64,000 nt of DNA from JABAQJ01 sp046327745. GTDB taxonomy: Bacteria > Gemmatimonadota > Gemmatimonadetes > Gemmatimonadales > Gemmatimonadaceae. Shown in pieces: positions 35,098 to 44,698 of this stretch (positions are counted from its first letter, which is position 1; every line of letters begins with the position of its first letter). Location: the NCBI GenBank assembly GCA_046327745.1, contig JAXLXV010000012.1:1-64000 (forward strand), given 5' to 3'. The position numbers and the translations under genes were made by a program. A model generated the notes under the pieces. The model did no database searches. It saw only the letters and a list, made by a program, of their open reading frames with translations, and was not told the origin of the DNA.

Positions 35098-37281
35098 CTA
35101 CCGCAGGGAGAAGGCGCTCAGGACCGCGATGACGCCAATGACCAGTACCCAGGCATACGTCCCTACCCGCCCGGACTGCAGTCGGGCGCCTAACCAGCCA
35201 AATCCTCGGGCCAGGTACGCACTGCCATTTACAAACAGTCCGTCGATCAACCCGGCGTCCATGCCGCGCCACAGCACACCGCGCGAGCCGCTGACCACAG
35301 GCTGAACGATCGCTCGATCGTACAGTTCGTCGACGTAGTACTTGTGCTCCAGGACGCGCTCGAAGCCATCGGCCTCAGGGGCCTGTGCCTTCGGAACCAA
35401 CGTGTCCGGCTTCAATCGAGTGTACGCCACCAGGATGCCGGCGATCGCAATGGCCACGGCGATCCCAACGAGCATCAATTCCGTACTCTCGGCTACATGC
35501 GGTTCCTTGCCGCCCAGCACGCGGAGCGTGGCAGCCCCCGTCACCGGCTCCAGCCAGTGATGCAGGGCCTGCATCGGTCCCGCTGGGAGAAACTCCGGCA
35601 GGTTCAACCATCCGCCGATCAGGCTCAACCCGCCCAAGACCACCAGCGGGCCCGTCATGACCCACGGCGCCTCGTGCAGGTGTTCGCGCTCCCGATCCCC
35701 GGTTCGGTTCGGCCCGTGGAACGTGTACAGCATCATCCGCGTCATGTAGATCGCGGTCAGCAGTGCCGCCGTCAGGCCAAACAACCACACGATGTAGAGC
35801 ACAACGGTGCCGGGCAGACCGAGCCACGTCGCCGACGCCAGCGTGGACCCTTCGGTGCGAGCGAATACCGAGCCCAGGATCTCGTCCTTCGAGAAGAAGC
35901 CAGCGAACGGAGGAATGCCGGCGATCGCCAAGGTCGCAATCCACATGAGCCAGAAGGTCACCGGCATGTACTGCCGTAGCCCTCCCATGTTACGCATATC
36001 CTGCGCATCGTCGTGATTGCCCGTGTGGTGATATGCCTGGTGCATGGCGTAGATCACCGAACCCGAGCCCAAGAACAGCAGGGCTTTGAAGAACGCGTGC
36101 GTGACTAAGTGGAACACACCAGCCGCGTAGGCGCCGACACCGACGCCGACGAACATGTAGCCCAGCTGGGACACGGTGGAATACGCGAGCACCTTCTTGA
36201 TGTCCCACTGCTTGAGGCCGATCGTCGCGGCAAACAGGGCGGTCAGCCCGCCGACGAACGCAACCGTCAATCCAGCCGCAGGCGCCATCGAGAACAGCGT
36301 TGCGCTGCGAGCCACCAGGTACACACCGGCCGTAACCATGGTGGCCGCGTGGATCAGGGCGGACACGGGCGTCGGGCCGGCCATGGCGTCAGGAAGCCAA
36401 ACGTACAGCGGGATCTGCGCGCTCTTCCCTGCGCAGCCCAGGAATAGGAACAAGCAGATCGCCGTCACGAGTGGCCCGGCCATCGGCAGCTTGGCCGCGG
36501 CTTCATTCACTCCGGCAAAGTCCAACACGCCGAGATTCGCGTACAACAAGAACATCGCGACGAGGAACCCGAAGTCGCCGATGCGGTTGACGATGAACGC
36601 TTTCTTGCCCGCGTCAGCGTTGGCTTTCTCCGAGAACCAGAAACCGATCAAGAGGTAGGAGCAGAGCCCGACGCCTTCCCAACCGACAAAGAGGACCGGA
36701 TAACTCGCGCCAAGGACCAACACCAGCATGAAGAACACGAACAGGTTCAAGTACGCGAAGTACCGCGGATATCCCGGGTCTTCGCGCATGTACCCAACGC
36801 TGAAGATGTGGATGAGCGTGCCGACGCCAGTGATTACCAACACCATCACCATCGACAGCTGATCCACCTGGAATCCGGCCTTCACGATCAGGTCGCCGGC
36901 GATCATCCAGGTGAACATGTTCTTGACGAACGGTTCCTCTGGATGCGCCGCTGCCACGGCGCCGAAAATCATCACCGCCAGCACAAACGAGAGGGCCAAA
37001 ACCGCGGGACCGACTAAGCTGACGACGCCCGCGAACTTGTGGGCGGTGGGCGCATGGTGATGATCGTCGTGACCGGCATGGGCGCCGTGATCGCCAGCGT
37101 GATGGTCGTCGTGTCCCGCCGCCGAGGGGTCGGCCGGCCCGACCTTCGCCACGCTGAACAGCGACAGGGCGCCATTGATCAGGAAACCAATCAACGGCAG
37201 GATCGGCACCAGCCAGATCCACTCCGCCACGCTGCCATCGAGCGGGTGCGCGCCCGCGGTCGCTGCAAGCTGAGCCAGCAT
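35098..37281 (-). CDS. nuoL: NADH-quinone oxidoreductase subunit L with histidine-rich loop
   Basis: 727 residues from the ATG at 37281 (a GTG at 37284 is also possible), longer than the usual 610-660. The antiporter core is intact: MREDPGYPRYFAYLNLFVFFM, FVGWEGVGLCSYLLIGFWF, KSAQIPLYVWLPDAMAGPTPVSALIHAATMV and the KKVLAYSTVSQLGY block. The C-terminus carries the long lateral helix and final anchor. Unusual is a loop after the first helix (about residues 57-81) with ten His and several Asp residues, likely on the membrane surface and able to bind metal. Confidence 0.97.
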   Translation of the reverse strand: MLAQLAATAGAHPLDGSVAEWIWLVPILPLIGFLINGALSLFSVAKVGPADPSAAGHDDHHAGDHGAHAGHDDHHHAPTAHKFAGVVSLVGPAVLALSFVLAVMIFGAVAAAHPEEPFVKNMFTWMIAGDLIVKAGFQVDQLSMVMVLVITGVGTLIHIFSVGYMREDPGYPRYFAYLNLFVFFMLVLVLGASYPVLFVGWEGVGLCSYLLIGFWFSEKANADAGKKAFIVNRIGDFGFLVAMFLLYANLGVLDFAGVNEAAAKLPMAGPLVTAICLFLFLGCAGKSAQIPLYVWLPDAMAGPTPVSALIHAATMVTAGVYLVARSATLFSMAPAAGLTVAFVGGLTALFAATIGLKQWDIKKVLAYSTVSQLGYMFVGVGVGAYAAGVFHLVTHAFFKALLFLGSGSVIYAMHQAYHHTGNHDDAQDMRNMGGLRQYMPVTFWLMWIATLAIAGIPPFAGFFSKDEILGSVFARTEGSTLASATWLGLPGTVVLYIVWLFGLTAALLTAIYMTRMMLYTFHGPNRTGDREREHLHEAPWVMTGPLVVLGGLSLIGGWLNLPEFLPAGPMQALHHWLEPVTGAATLRVLGGKEPHVAESTELMLVGIAVAIAIAGILVAYTRLKPDTLVPKAQAPEADGFERVLEHKYYVDELYDRAIVQPVVSGSRGVLWRGMDAGLIDGLFVNGSAYLARGFGWLGARLQSGRVGTYAWVLVIGVIAVLSAFSLR

Positions 37282-37577
37282 CACCCTTTCAGAAGGTTGA
37301 TGTTCTTGAGGTCCACCGTCTGTCGGTGGCGGAAAATCGCAATGATGATCGCAAGTCCGACCGCGGCTTCAGCCGCGGCCACCGTCATCACGAACACCAC
37401 AAAGACCTGCCCGGTGACGCCGTACAATCGCGAGAATGCCACGAAGGACAGGTTCACCGCATTCAGCATCAACTCCACGCACATGAAGATCACGATGGCA
37501 TTTCGGCGGGTCAGCACGCCGATGGCGCCAATCGTGAACAGCACGGCGGAGAGTGCCAGTGCTTCTTGAACCATCAT
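37281..37577 (-). CDS. nuoK: NADH-quinone oxidoreductase subunit K
   Basis: 98 residues, three membrane helices. FTIGAIGVLTRRNAIVIFMCVELMLNAVNLSFVAF contains the two conserved membrane Glu residues (FMCVELMLN). It belongs to the proton path of the membrane arm. Starts overlap: four bases with nuoJ, and its stop overlaps the nuoL start. Confidence 0.98.
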   Translation of the reverse strand: MMVQEALALSAVLFTIGAIGVLTRRNAIVIFMCVELMLNAVNLSFVAFSRLYGVTGQVFVVFVMTVAAAEAAVGLAIIIAIFRHRQTVDLKNINLLKG

Positions 37578-38110
37578 GCGGAGGCCCTCCGCTTCCCAAG
37601 GACAACGGCGCCGACGATCGCCACCAGCAGCAACAAGCTGGTCACCTCGAAGGCGAGCATGTAGTCACTGAACAGTGGCTTGGCGATGACGCCCACGGCA
37701 TTTAACGACGCCAGGGCATCCGTGGCCTGCCGGGGTTCGACCACCAGGGAAGCTGGAGCCGACGTCCGCGCCAAAGCCATGATCTGCGCCAGCATCGCCA
37801 GCCCCAACAATCCGGCGGCCAGCTTGCCCCACTTGCCGCGGATGTCCGACAGTTCGTCGGGGTGTCCGAGGTTCAGGAGCATCACCACAAACAGGAAGAC
37901 CACCATGATGGCGCCGGCATAGACCAGCACCTGGATGGCACCAATGAAGTGCGCATCCAGCATGACGTAGAGTGCCGCCAGCGCAAACATGGTGTTGACG
38001 AGCCACAAGGCCGCGGCGACTGGACTCTTCCGCGTCACGAAGGCCAGGGCCGACGCGATCGCGATGAGTCCGAAGAGATAGAAGTGAACCTGATAGAAAA
38101 AGTTCGGCAT
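37574..38110 (-). CDS. nuoJ: NADH-quinone oxidoreductase subunit J
   Basis: 178 residues from the ATG at 38110, which shares a base with the nuoI stop (TAATG). Five helices; AALYVMLDAHFIGAIQVLVYAGAIMVVFLFVVMLLNL is the hallmark segment including the pi-bulge helix. It ends in LGKRRASA. It forms part of the E-channel between the quinone site and the antiporter subunits. Confidence 0.97.
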   Translation of the reverse strand: MPNFFYQVHFYLFGLIAIASALAFVTRKSPVAAALWLVNTMFALAALYVMLDAHFIGAIQVLVYAGAIMVVFLFVVMLLNLGHPDELSDIRGKWGKLAAGLLGLAMLAQIMALARTSAPASLVVEPRQATDALASLNAVGVIAKPLFSDYMLAFEVTSLLLLVAIVGAVVLGKRRASA

Positions 38111-38604
38111 TACTCGCCCTTGGGGTCCGCCGGGTCCCACAGCTCACACACCGGATGCGTCTGCGCCATCAACCGCTCCAAATCGTACACAAAGCCTTCA
38201 CGGCTGTACTCGGCGTTCTCATAGTGGCGCCCGAGGTGGATCGCTTCTTCGGGGCACACTTCCTGGCAGTATCCGCAGAAGATGCACCGGAATTCGTCGA
38301 TCTCGAAAATGAGCGGATACCGATTCCCCTTTTCGTCTTCTCCCGGTACCAACTTGATGCAGTTGGCGGGACAGACCGTGGGACACAGCCCGCACGCGAC
38401 GCACTTCGCCTTCCCGTCCTCCGTGGTCAGCATCCGATGCGTGCCACGCCAACGTCGGGAAATGCTCTCCTTCTGCTCCGGGTACTGCGTGGTCTGCTTC
38501 GGCTGAAACATGTGCTTCAGCGTGTTGGCCATCCCCTTCACCGTGGCACGCACGTAGCTCGTCTGCTCGATCGGTCGTTCAACGACCTTGACGCCGATGG
38601 CCAT
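38110..38604 (-). CDS. nuoI: NADH-quinone oxidoreductase subunit I
   Basis: 164 residues from the ATG at 38604. Two 4Fe-4S ferredoxin motifs are complete: Cys68, 71, 74, 78 and Cys107, 110, 113, 117 (CVACGLCPTVCP and CIFCGYCQEVCP). These hold clusters N6a and N6b that lead electrons to NuoB. YPEQKESISRRWRG precedes the first motif as in the family. Confidence 0.98.
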   Translation of the reverse strand: MAIGVKVVERPIEQTSYVRATVKGMANTLKHMFQPKQTTQYPEQKESISRRWRGTHRMLTTEDGKAKCVACGLCPTVCPANCIKLVPGEDEKGNRYPLIFEIDEFRCIFCGYCQEVCPEEAIHLGRHYENAEYSREGFVYDLERLMAQTHPVCELWDPADPKGE

Positions 38605-39893
38605 CAGTCCCCCGCCTGAGTCGAAAGGTGTGACCGGCGCGCGGTCAAGCCGCGCAGGCGCGCCAGCTCGCGCGGTTTCGCGCGACCATAGGCTGGGCTG
38701 ACCAGACGCCCGCGGTCGAGCACAAAGAACAACCCAATCGCCAGGATCGCGTTCACGGCGAACAGGACAAGTCCGTAGGTGAACCCACGCTTCACTCCCG
38801 CCACGTCCAACCCTAGCAGCACGGATGCCATGATCACGATGTAGGCCAGGGCAATCGGCAGCAGGATCTTCCAGCCGATCGACATCAGCTGATCGTAGCG
38901 GAAGCGCGGCAGGGTCCAGCGGATCCAGATATAGAAGAAGAGGAAGAACAGGACTTTGGCGAACATGATCGCCAGTGACAGCAACACCAGAGGCAGCGAC
39001 ACAGCGCCGGTATTGTCGGCGGTCATGAAGGGAATGTCCCATCCGCCAAAGAACAGCGTTGCGATCATGGCGCTCTGCGTGAGCATGTTCGCGTACTCGG
39101 CGATGAAGAACAGCGAGAACTTCATGGCCGAATATTCCGTGTGATACCCGGTGATCAACTCCGATTCCGCTTCCGGCAGGTCAAACGGGAGGCGATTGGT
39201 TTCGGCAAACGCCGATACCGTGTACAGGAAGAAGGCGATCGACAGAGACAGCACGTTCCACAGGTGCAGCTGCGCCTGCTGATTCACGATGTCGGCCAGC
39301 GTCACGTTTCCAGCCAGCAACAACACTGGGATCAGGGCCATGCCCATGGAGATTTCGTACGACACCATTTGGGCGCTGGAACGCAGTCCGCCGAGTAACG
39401 CGTACTTGTTGTTGGAGGCCCAGCCGGCCAGCACGATCCCGTACACCCCGAGCGATGACACGGCGAGGATGAACAGGAATCCGATTGGTAATGACGCCAG
39501 CTGCATCTCCAGGCGTCCCCACGGTGAAGCCCACGGCGCAGCAAATGGGATCACGGCCCACACCATCATCGCTGGCAGGAACGACAGCGCGGGGGCAATG
39601 AGGAACAGCGCCCGATTCACGTACGGCGGGAGCGTCTCCTCCTTCATGATGTTCTTCAGGCCGTCAGCCAGTGGTTGGAACAAACCCTTGGGTCCCACCC
39701 GATTCGGACCGAGGCGATCCTGCATCCAGGCCGATACCTTGCGCTCAGCCAGTGTCGTATACGCCACGACGATCATGGCCACGGTAAAGAACAGCAGCAA
39801 CTTTACCAGCGTGAACAGGAACCAAGGCCAGAACGAAGCTGGCGCCTGGCGATCGACCACCTGAAGCAGCGCGGGAACGAAGGCGTTCGTCAT
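38604..39893 (-). CDS. nuoH: NADH-quinone oxidoreductase subunit H
   Basis: 429 residues with about nine helices, somewhat longer than usual because of a polar C-terminal tail after residue 400 (RGRLVSPAYGRAKPRELARLRG). AWMQDRLGPNRVGPKGLFQPLADGLK is the classical first loop that lines the quinone chamber, and ETNRLPFDLPEAESELITGYHTEYSAMKF is the conserved acidic loop. It links the quinone site to the membrane arm. Confidence 0.98.
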   Translation of the reverse strand: MTNAFVPALLQVVDRQAPASFWPWFLFTLVKLLLFFTVAMIVVAYTTLAERKVSAWMQDRLGPNRVGPKGLFQPLADGLKNIMKEETLPPYVNRALFLIAPALSFLPAMMVWAVIPFAAPWASPWGRLEMQLASLPIGFLFILAVSSLGVYGIVLAGWASNNKYALLGGLRSSAQMVSYEISMGMALIPVLLLAGNVTLADIVNQQAQLHLWNVLSLSIAFFLYTVSAFAETNRLPFDLPEAESELITGYHTEYSAMKFSLFFIAEYANMLTQSAMIATLFFGGWDIPFMTADNTGAVSLPLVLLSLAIMFAKVLFFLFFYIWIRWTLPRFRYDQLMSIGWKILLPIALAYIVIMASVLLGLDVAGVKRGFTYGLVLFAVNAILAIGLFFVLDRGRLVSPAYGRAKPRELARLRGLTARRSHLSTQAGD

Positions 39894-41455
39894 GCGGAGG
39901 CTCCCGTGCGTGCGCTTGCGACGGTCGATCCGCGCAGACCCAGGCTGCCGTAGTTCATGCCGGCGAACTCGGTGTGCGCGGCAGCGAGGGCCGCAAAGAC
40001 CGCGTCCGCCGTGAAATAGTTGGCGGTCTCGCCTAACGCGTTACACAAGTCCGCGAGGGCGTACCAGCTGGGGCGCGCTAGCCCCTCGGCGGCCTTCGCC
40101 TGCAGGAAGCGCTGCACACGTCCCCTGAGGTTGGTGAGTGTCCCCTCCTCCTCCGCCACGTTGCAGATCGGCAACGTGACATGGGCGCGCTCGAGGCCGG
40201 CCGGCATCACCGTGCCAACGACTACCACGGCGGATGCGCGCGACAAATGCGGGACATCAGCAGGCGCCAGATCGGCGTCGGCGATGACCAACGCGTCTCC
40301 TTGCTGCATGGCTTCCAAGGGCGAGGCCGAGCGCGTGAACCCGAACAAATCAGCGCCAGCGCCATTGGCAGCGCGGTCAGCACGGAGCGCCAGGTCCTGC
40401 ACGCCGGGCAGTGGCGCTTCCGGCCCGTTAGGCATGCGATAGGCTCCGGCACCGCCGCTCTTCTTCACCAGGCGCGACAGCAGCCACAGCGCCTCGTTTG
40501 AGAGGTTGGGCGACGCGAGCACAAAGACGCGCTTGCCCTTCAACACCCGCGCCGCACCTTCCGTGGCCACGTCCCAGTCGACGGCCTGATATCCACCGGC
40601 ACCAAGGATCGCCGGGGATTCCAATCGATCGCGACGGTTCAACCAGCGATAGTTGCCGCGACCATAGTCGCACATGAAGAAGGCGTTCACCGCGGGATTG
40701 GACCGCGGTCGGATGCGCACCACGGTGTTGTCCCGGGTCTCGACGATGACGTTGCACCCCTGCGAGCATCCCGTGCACACCGATGCGGTACGGTCGAGTT
40801 CCCAAGCGCGCGCCTTGTTCAAGAAGTCCTTGGAGAGCAGCGCGCCAACCGGGCACAGGTCAACGACGTTCGCAGCCCAAGGATGGGTCAGGTCGCGTCC
40901 CTCGAAGCGGCCGATGTGGGCGCGATCGCCGCGTTCCTCCACATTCAGCACTGGATCCTCGGCCACATCCTCCATGAACCGCACGCACCGGGTGCAAAGG
41001 ATGCACCGGTTCGGCACGTACAACACATCGCCGCCGAAGTCTTCAACGGGGTTGAAGCGCTTGGGTTCGCGGTACCGCGAGTCGGCGCGTCCTTCCTGAT
41101 AGGTATAGTCCTGCAGCTCACACTCACCCGACTGGTCGCAGATCGGACAGTCGAGCGGGTGGTTGATGAGCAGCATTTCCAAGACGCCCTTTCGTGCCTC
41201 GCGCGCTTTTTCGCTGTGCACGTGTACGACCTGACCTTCGCCGACGGCGGTGGCACAGGCTGGGGCCAGTTTGGGGGACTTCTCGACGTCGACCAGGCAC
41301 ATGCGACACACGCCGGCCACGGGCAGGCCCGGATGATAGCAATAGTGCGGAATCAAGACGCCGGCTGTCTTGGCGGCTTCGAGGATCGTTGTCCCTGGCG
41401 CCACGCTGACGGGGCGCCCTTCGATCGTCAGGTTCACCACGTTGGTGTCAGCCAT
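39890..41455 (-). CDS. nuoG: NADH-quinone oxidoreductase subunit G, short form
   Basis: 521 residues, much shorter than the 680-900 common for NuoG. The N-terminus is complete: 2Fe-2S ligands Cys39, 50, 53, 67; the His99/Cys103/106/112 N5 cluster; Cys151, 154, 157 and 201 for N4. CTGCSQGC (Cys227, 230, 234) begins the cluster N7 domain of the molybdopterin-like fold. After that only a reduced version of the molybdopterin-like region remains. The end is a normal stop overlapping nuoH, not a frameshift. Confidence 0.95.
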   Translation of the reverse strand: MADTNVVNLTIEGRPVSVAPGTTILEAAKTAGVLIPHYCYHPGLPVAGVCRMCLVDVEKSPKLAPACATAVGEGQVVHVHSEKAREARKGVLEMLLINHPLDCPICDQSGECELQDYTYQEGRADSRYREPKRFNPVEDFGGDVLYVPNRCILCTRCVRFMEDVAEDPVLNVEERGDRAHIGRFEGRDLTHPWAANVVDLCPVGALLSKDFLNKARAWELDRTASVCTGCSQGCNVIVETRDNTVVRIRPRSNPAVNAFFMCDYGRGNYRWLNRRDRLESPAILGAGGYQAVDWDVATEGAARVLKGKRVFVLASPNLSNEALWLLSRLVKKSGGAGAYRMPNGPEAPLPGVQDLALRADRAANGAGADLFGFTRSASPLEAMQQGDALVIADADLAPADVPHLSRASAVVVVGTVMPAGLERAHVTLPICNVAEEEGTLTNLRGRVQRFLQAKAAEGLARPSWYALADLCNALGETANYFTADAVFAALAAAHTEFAGMNYGSLGLRGSTVASARTGASA

Positions 41456-42771
41456 CAGGACACCACCACCGGAACGGCGTGGACAGTCTTCTTGGTGATC
41501 AACGCTTCAAACTCCGGACGGAATCGTTGCAGGGCCGACGTGACGGGCGTGGCACACGAGTCACTGAGGACGCAGATGGTCTTGCCGGTCATGTTCTCCG
41601 CCAGGTCCATCAACGTGTCGAAATCTTCGGCCGTGCCGTCACCGGCCACGATGCGTTCGAGGATCTTGGTGGTCCACGCCGTACCCTCGCGGCATTGCGT
41701 GCACTGGGCGCAGCTCTCGTGCGCATAGAATCGGGCGAGTCGCGCGACCTGTCGCGGGATGCTCTGCGCGTTGTCGATGACGATGCAGCCGGCGGATCCC
41801 AGCATGGTGCCAACGGCAACCATGCCCTCGTAGTCCATAAGTGCGCGGTCGGCCTCTTCCATGTTGATGATCGGCACGGAAGATCCGCCGGGAATCACCG
41901 CCTTCAGTTCTCGCCCTGGCAAGGCGCCGCCGCACACGTCGCGTAAGAACTCGCCGAACGGGAAACCCATCTGCACTTCGTAGTTCCCGGGACGCGCGAT
42001 GTTGCCGCACACACTCCACAGCTTGGTTCCCGTCGACTTCGGATTGTCGGCCCGCGAGAACTTCTTGTACCACTCACCGCCGTTATTGATGATGTGTGGG
42101 ACGGCCGCCAACGTCTCGACATTGTTGATCGTCGTTGGCTTGCCAAAGACGCCAGCGACCGCAGGAAATGGCGGCTTGATGCGCGGATTGCCCCGCTTCC
42201 CTTCGATCGAGTTCATCAGGGCCGTTTCTTCGCCGCAGATGTACGCGCCAGCGCCTTTGTGCACCCAGATGTCGATGCGCTTGCCGGTGCCCATTGCGTT
42301 CTTGCCAATGACGCCCGCGGCGCGTGCTTCTGCCAGCGCCGCTTCCATGCGCATCAACGGTTCCGTGAACTCGCCGCGAATGTAGATGTAGCAGGTTTCG
42401 GCGCCGATGGCGTACGCCCCGATGGCGCATCCCTCAATGAGCGCATGCGGTGTCCACCGCATGATCTCCCGGTCCTTGAACGTGCCCGGCTCGGACTCGT
42501 CGGCGTTGCAGCACAGGTAGTGCGGCTTGCCGTCGCCGATCTTCATGAACGACCACTTGATGCCCGTCGGGAATCCCGCGCCGCCACGACCACGCAGGCC
42601 TGATTCTTTCACCACGTTCTGGATGGCGACGGGATCCATGCCTAACGCCGTCTCGAGCGCGCGATAGCCGCCGCGCGCCTTCCATCCGTCCAACGTGCGC
42701 GCTTCGGGATCGCCGAAATGCGTCGACAGGACGAGCGTTTCTTTCGCGTGCGGCTTGAACGGATAACCCAT
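41455..42771 (-). CDS. nuoF: NADH-quinone oxidoreductase subunit F
   Basis: 438 residues. FMN and NADH sites: SGLRGRGGAGFPTGIKWSF (58-75), CNADESEPGTFKDREIM, and GAGAYICGEETALMNSIEG. The N3 4Fe-4S ligands are Cys354, 357, 360 (SCAQCTQCREGT) and Cys400. It is the electron entry point for NADH. It overlaps nuoG (TGATG). Confidence 0.98.
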   Translation of the reverse strand: MGYPFKPHAKETLVLSTHFGDPEARTLDGWKARGGYRALETALGMDPVAIQNVVKESGLRGRGGAGFPTGIKWSFMKIGDGKPHYLCCNADESEPGTFKDREIMRWTPHALIEGCAIGAYAIGAETCYIYIRGEFTEPLMRMEAALAEARAAGVIGKNAMGTGKRIDIWVHKGAGAYICGEETALMNSIEGKRGNPRIKPPFPAVAGVFGKPTTINNVETLAAVPHIINNGGEWYKKFSRADNPKSTGTKLWSVCGNIARPGNYEVQMGFPFGEFLRDVCGGALPGRELKAVIPGGSSVPIINMEEADRALMDYEGMVAVGTMLGSAGCIVIDNAQSIPRQVARLARFYAHESCAQCTQCREGTAWTTKILERIVAGDGTAEDFDTLMDLAENMTGKTICVLSDSCATPVTSALQRFRPEFEALITKKTVHAVPVVVS

Positions 42772-42808
42772 GGGTCAGGTGCAGGTGACGAAGTGAGTCA
42801 AACGGCCC

Positions 42809-43351
42809 TTACTTGTAACGCGCGATGACGTCGGGCACGCGGTCCGCGCTGACCGACTCCAGAAATTCAGCGTTCACCATCACTGGGGTGGCAAAGCCGC
42901 AGGCGCCGAGGCATTCAACCTCGATCACCGTGTAGCGCCCATCCGGCGACGTGGTGCCTAACTCGCCGCAATTCGTTTCCTTCAGGAAGGCATTCACCAC
43001 GTCCTCCGCGCCACACACGTGGCAGGGGGTCGTCGTGCACACCTGGATCAGGTATTTGCCGACCGGGTGTTGGTTGTACATGGTGTAGAACGTCACCACA
43101 CCCTTCACGTACGCCGGGGTCAGCGACAACGCATTGGCCACTTCGGCCATGCCGGCTTCGCTCACCCAACCGCGTGCTTCCTGCACCATCCAGAGCGCGG
43201 GAAGCAGCGCTGCCATCTTCGTGGGATAGCGGGCCATGATGTCGTCGAGCTGCTGGCGCGCCGCGCCAACAAAGACCGGTTCGTACGGTTCGGCGTCATG
43301 TCCGGACGCGCGAATGGTTGCACCACCCGATGCAGAGGGCCCGTGGCTCAT
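42809..43351 (-). CDS. nuoE: NADH-quinone oxidoreductase subunit E
   Basis: 180 residues with a thioredoxin-like 2Fe-2S domain. Ligands are Cys105, Cys110, Cys147 and Cys151 (CTTTPC and CLGAC). The helical N-terminal part has ALLPALWMVQEARGWVSEAGM. It holds cluster N1a next to NuoF. It is preceded by a 37-base gap after nuoD that contains a CGTTAGGC octamer at 43371. Confidence 0.97.
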   Translation of the reverse strand: MSHGPSASGGATIRASGHDAEPYEPVFVGAARQQLDDIMARYPTKMAALLPALWMVQEARGWVSEAGMAEVANALSLTPAYVKGVVTFYTMYNQHPVGKYLIQVCTTTPCHVCGAEDVVNAFLKETNCGELGTTSPDGRYTVIEVECLGACGFATPVMVNAEFLESVSADRVPDVIARYK

Positions 43352-43388
43352 GCCCTGGCTCCCGGTAAGTCGTTAGGCATCGCGCGGG

Positions 43389-44696
43389 TCATCGGTCGAT
43401 CTCTCCCATGACGATATCGATGCTGGCGTTGATCGCGATCACGTCGGACAGGAGGTGCCCCTCCACCATCTTGGGAATCGCGGACAGGTTGACGAATGAC
43501 GGCGGGCGAATGCGCCAGCGCACCGGCTTGGCCGTGCCGTCGGACACCATGTAGTAGCCTTTCTCGCCCTTGGGACTTTCCACGGCGACATACGCCTCGC
43601 CGGCCGGTGGACGGGGGCCCTCCATCACTTGTTTGAAGTGATGGATCATCGACTCCATTTCGCTGGTCGCCTTGCTCTTTGGCGGCAGGATCACGCGCGC
43701 GTCGTCCACGTTCACTGGTCCGTCGGGCAGCCGCTTGACAGCCTGCTCGAGGATGCGTGTGGACTGACGCATCTCTTCCATGCGAACGAGGAATCGGTCG
43801 TACACGTCGCCCGTGGCGCCGACGGCGACCTCGAAGTCGTACGTCTCGTAGTCGAGGTACGGGAAATCCTTTCGCACGTCAAAGGCCACGCCCGACGCGC
43901 GGAGCATCGGACCCGACAGCCCGTAGTTGATGGCCTCGTCCGCCGTCATGGCGCCGATGCCGATGGTGCGCCCGACCCAGATGCCGTTCCGGGTGACCAT
44001 CTTGTCGACTTCGGCGATCGTGCTGGGGAAGCCGCGAATGAACGACTGCAGGTCCTCGAGCCATCCGTCCGGGATGTCAGCGGCCATGCCACCGACGCGG
44101 GTGAGCGTGGTCGTCAGACGGGCGCCGATCCACTTCTCCAGCAGGTTGTACACCTCCTCACGGCGCTGGAACGCCCACAGGAACGGCGTGAACGCGCCGA
44201 TGTCGATGCACGTGGTGCCTAACCACACGAGATGCGAGATGATGCGCGACAGCTCCATCGCGATCACGCGCAGCACCGTACAGCGCGGCGTGATCTCGAT
44301 CCCGAACAGCCGTTCCGCGCCTAACGCAAACGCCACGTTGTTGCCCGGCGAATTGAGGTAGTCTTCGCGGTCCGTCCAAGGGATGATCTGGTTGTACTGC
44401 CGGTACTCGCCGATCTTCTCGAACCCGCAGTGCAGGTACCCGACGTGAGGGATGCACCGCACGACGGTTTCACCGTCCAGCTCCAACACCAATCGCAACA
44501 CGCCATGGGTGGCCGGGTGTTGCGGGCCGATGTTGATGAGCATGTGCTCGCCTTCAAGCTCCGGCTCCATACCGGGCGGCGGCTCCATCGGTACGACGCG
44601 GCCGGCGGCGTCCACGACCAGCGGGACGCGTTGCGGCTTGCCCTGCGCATCCAGACCGCTCGTAGACAGCGTGACGTCGACTTGCTTGGTGGCCAC
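43389..44696 (-). CDS. nuoD: NADH-quinone oxidoreductase subunit D
   Basis: 435 residues from a GTG at 44696. The hydrogenase-like fold has NIGPQHPATHGVLRLVLELDGE with the quinone-site His pair, HVGYLHCGFEKIGE, and RYNQIIPWTDREDYL-like sequence. YLDYETYDFEVAVGATGDVYDRFLVRMEEMRQS is conserved. The extra N-terminal ~35 residues are polar. Separate nuoC and nuoD genes, not the fused form of enterobacteria. Confidence 0.98.
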   Translation of the reverse strand: MATKQVDVTLSTSGLDAQGKPQRVPLVVDAAGRVVPMEPPPGMEPELEGEHMLINIGPQHPATHGVLRLVLELDGETVVRCIPHVGYLHCGFEKIGEYRQYNQIIPWTDREDYLNSPGNNVAFALGAERLFGIEITPRCTVLRVIAMELSRIISHLVWLGTTCIDIGAFTPFLWAFQRREEVYNLLEKWIGARLTTTLTRVGGMAADIPDGWLEDLQSFIRGFPSTIAEVDKMVTRNGIWVGRTIGIGAMTADEAINYGLSGPMLRASGVAFDVRKDFPYLDYETYDFEVAVGATGDVYDRFLVRMEEMRQSTRILEQAVKRLPDGPVNVDDARVILPPKSKATSEMESMIHHFKQVMEGPRPPAGEAYVAVESPKGEKGYYMVSDGTAKPVRWRIRPPSFVNLSAIPKMVEGHLLSDVIAINASIDIVMGEIDR

Positions 44697-44698
44697 GG

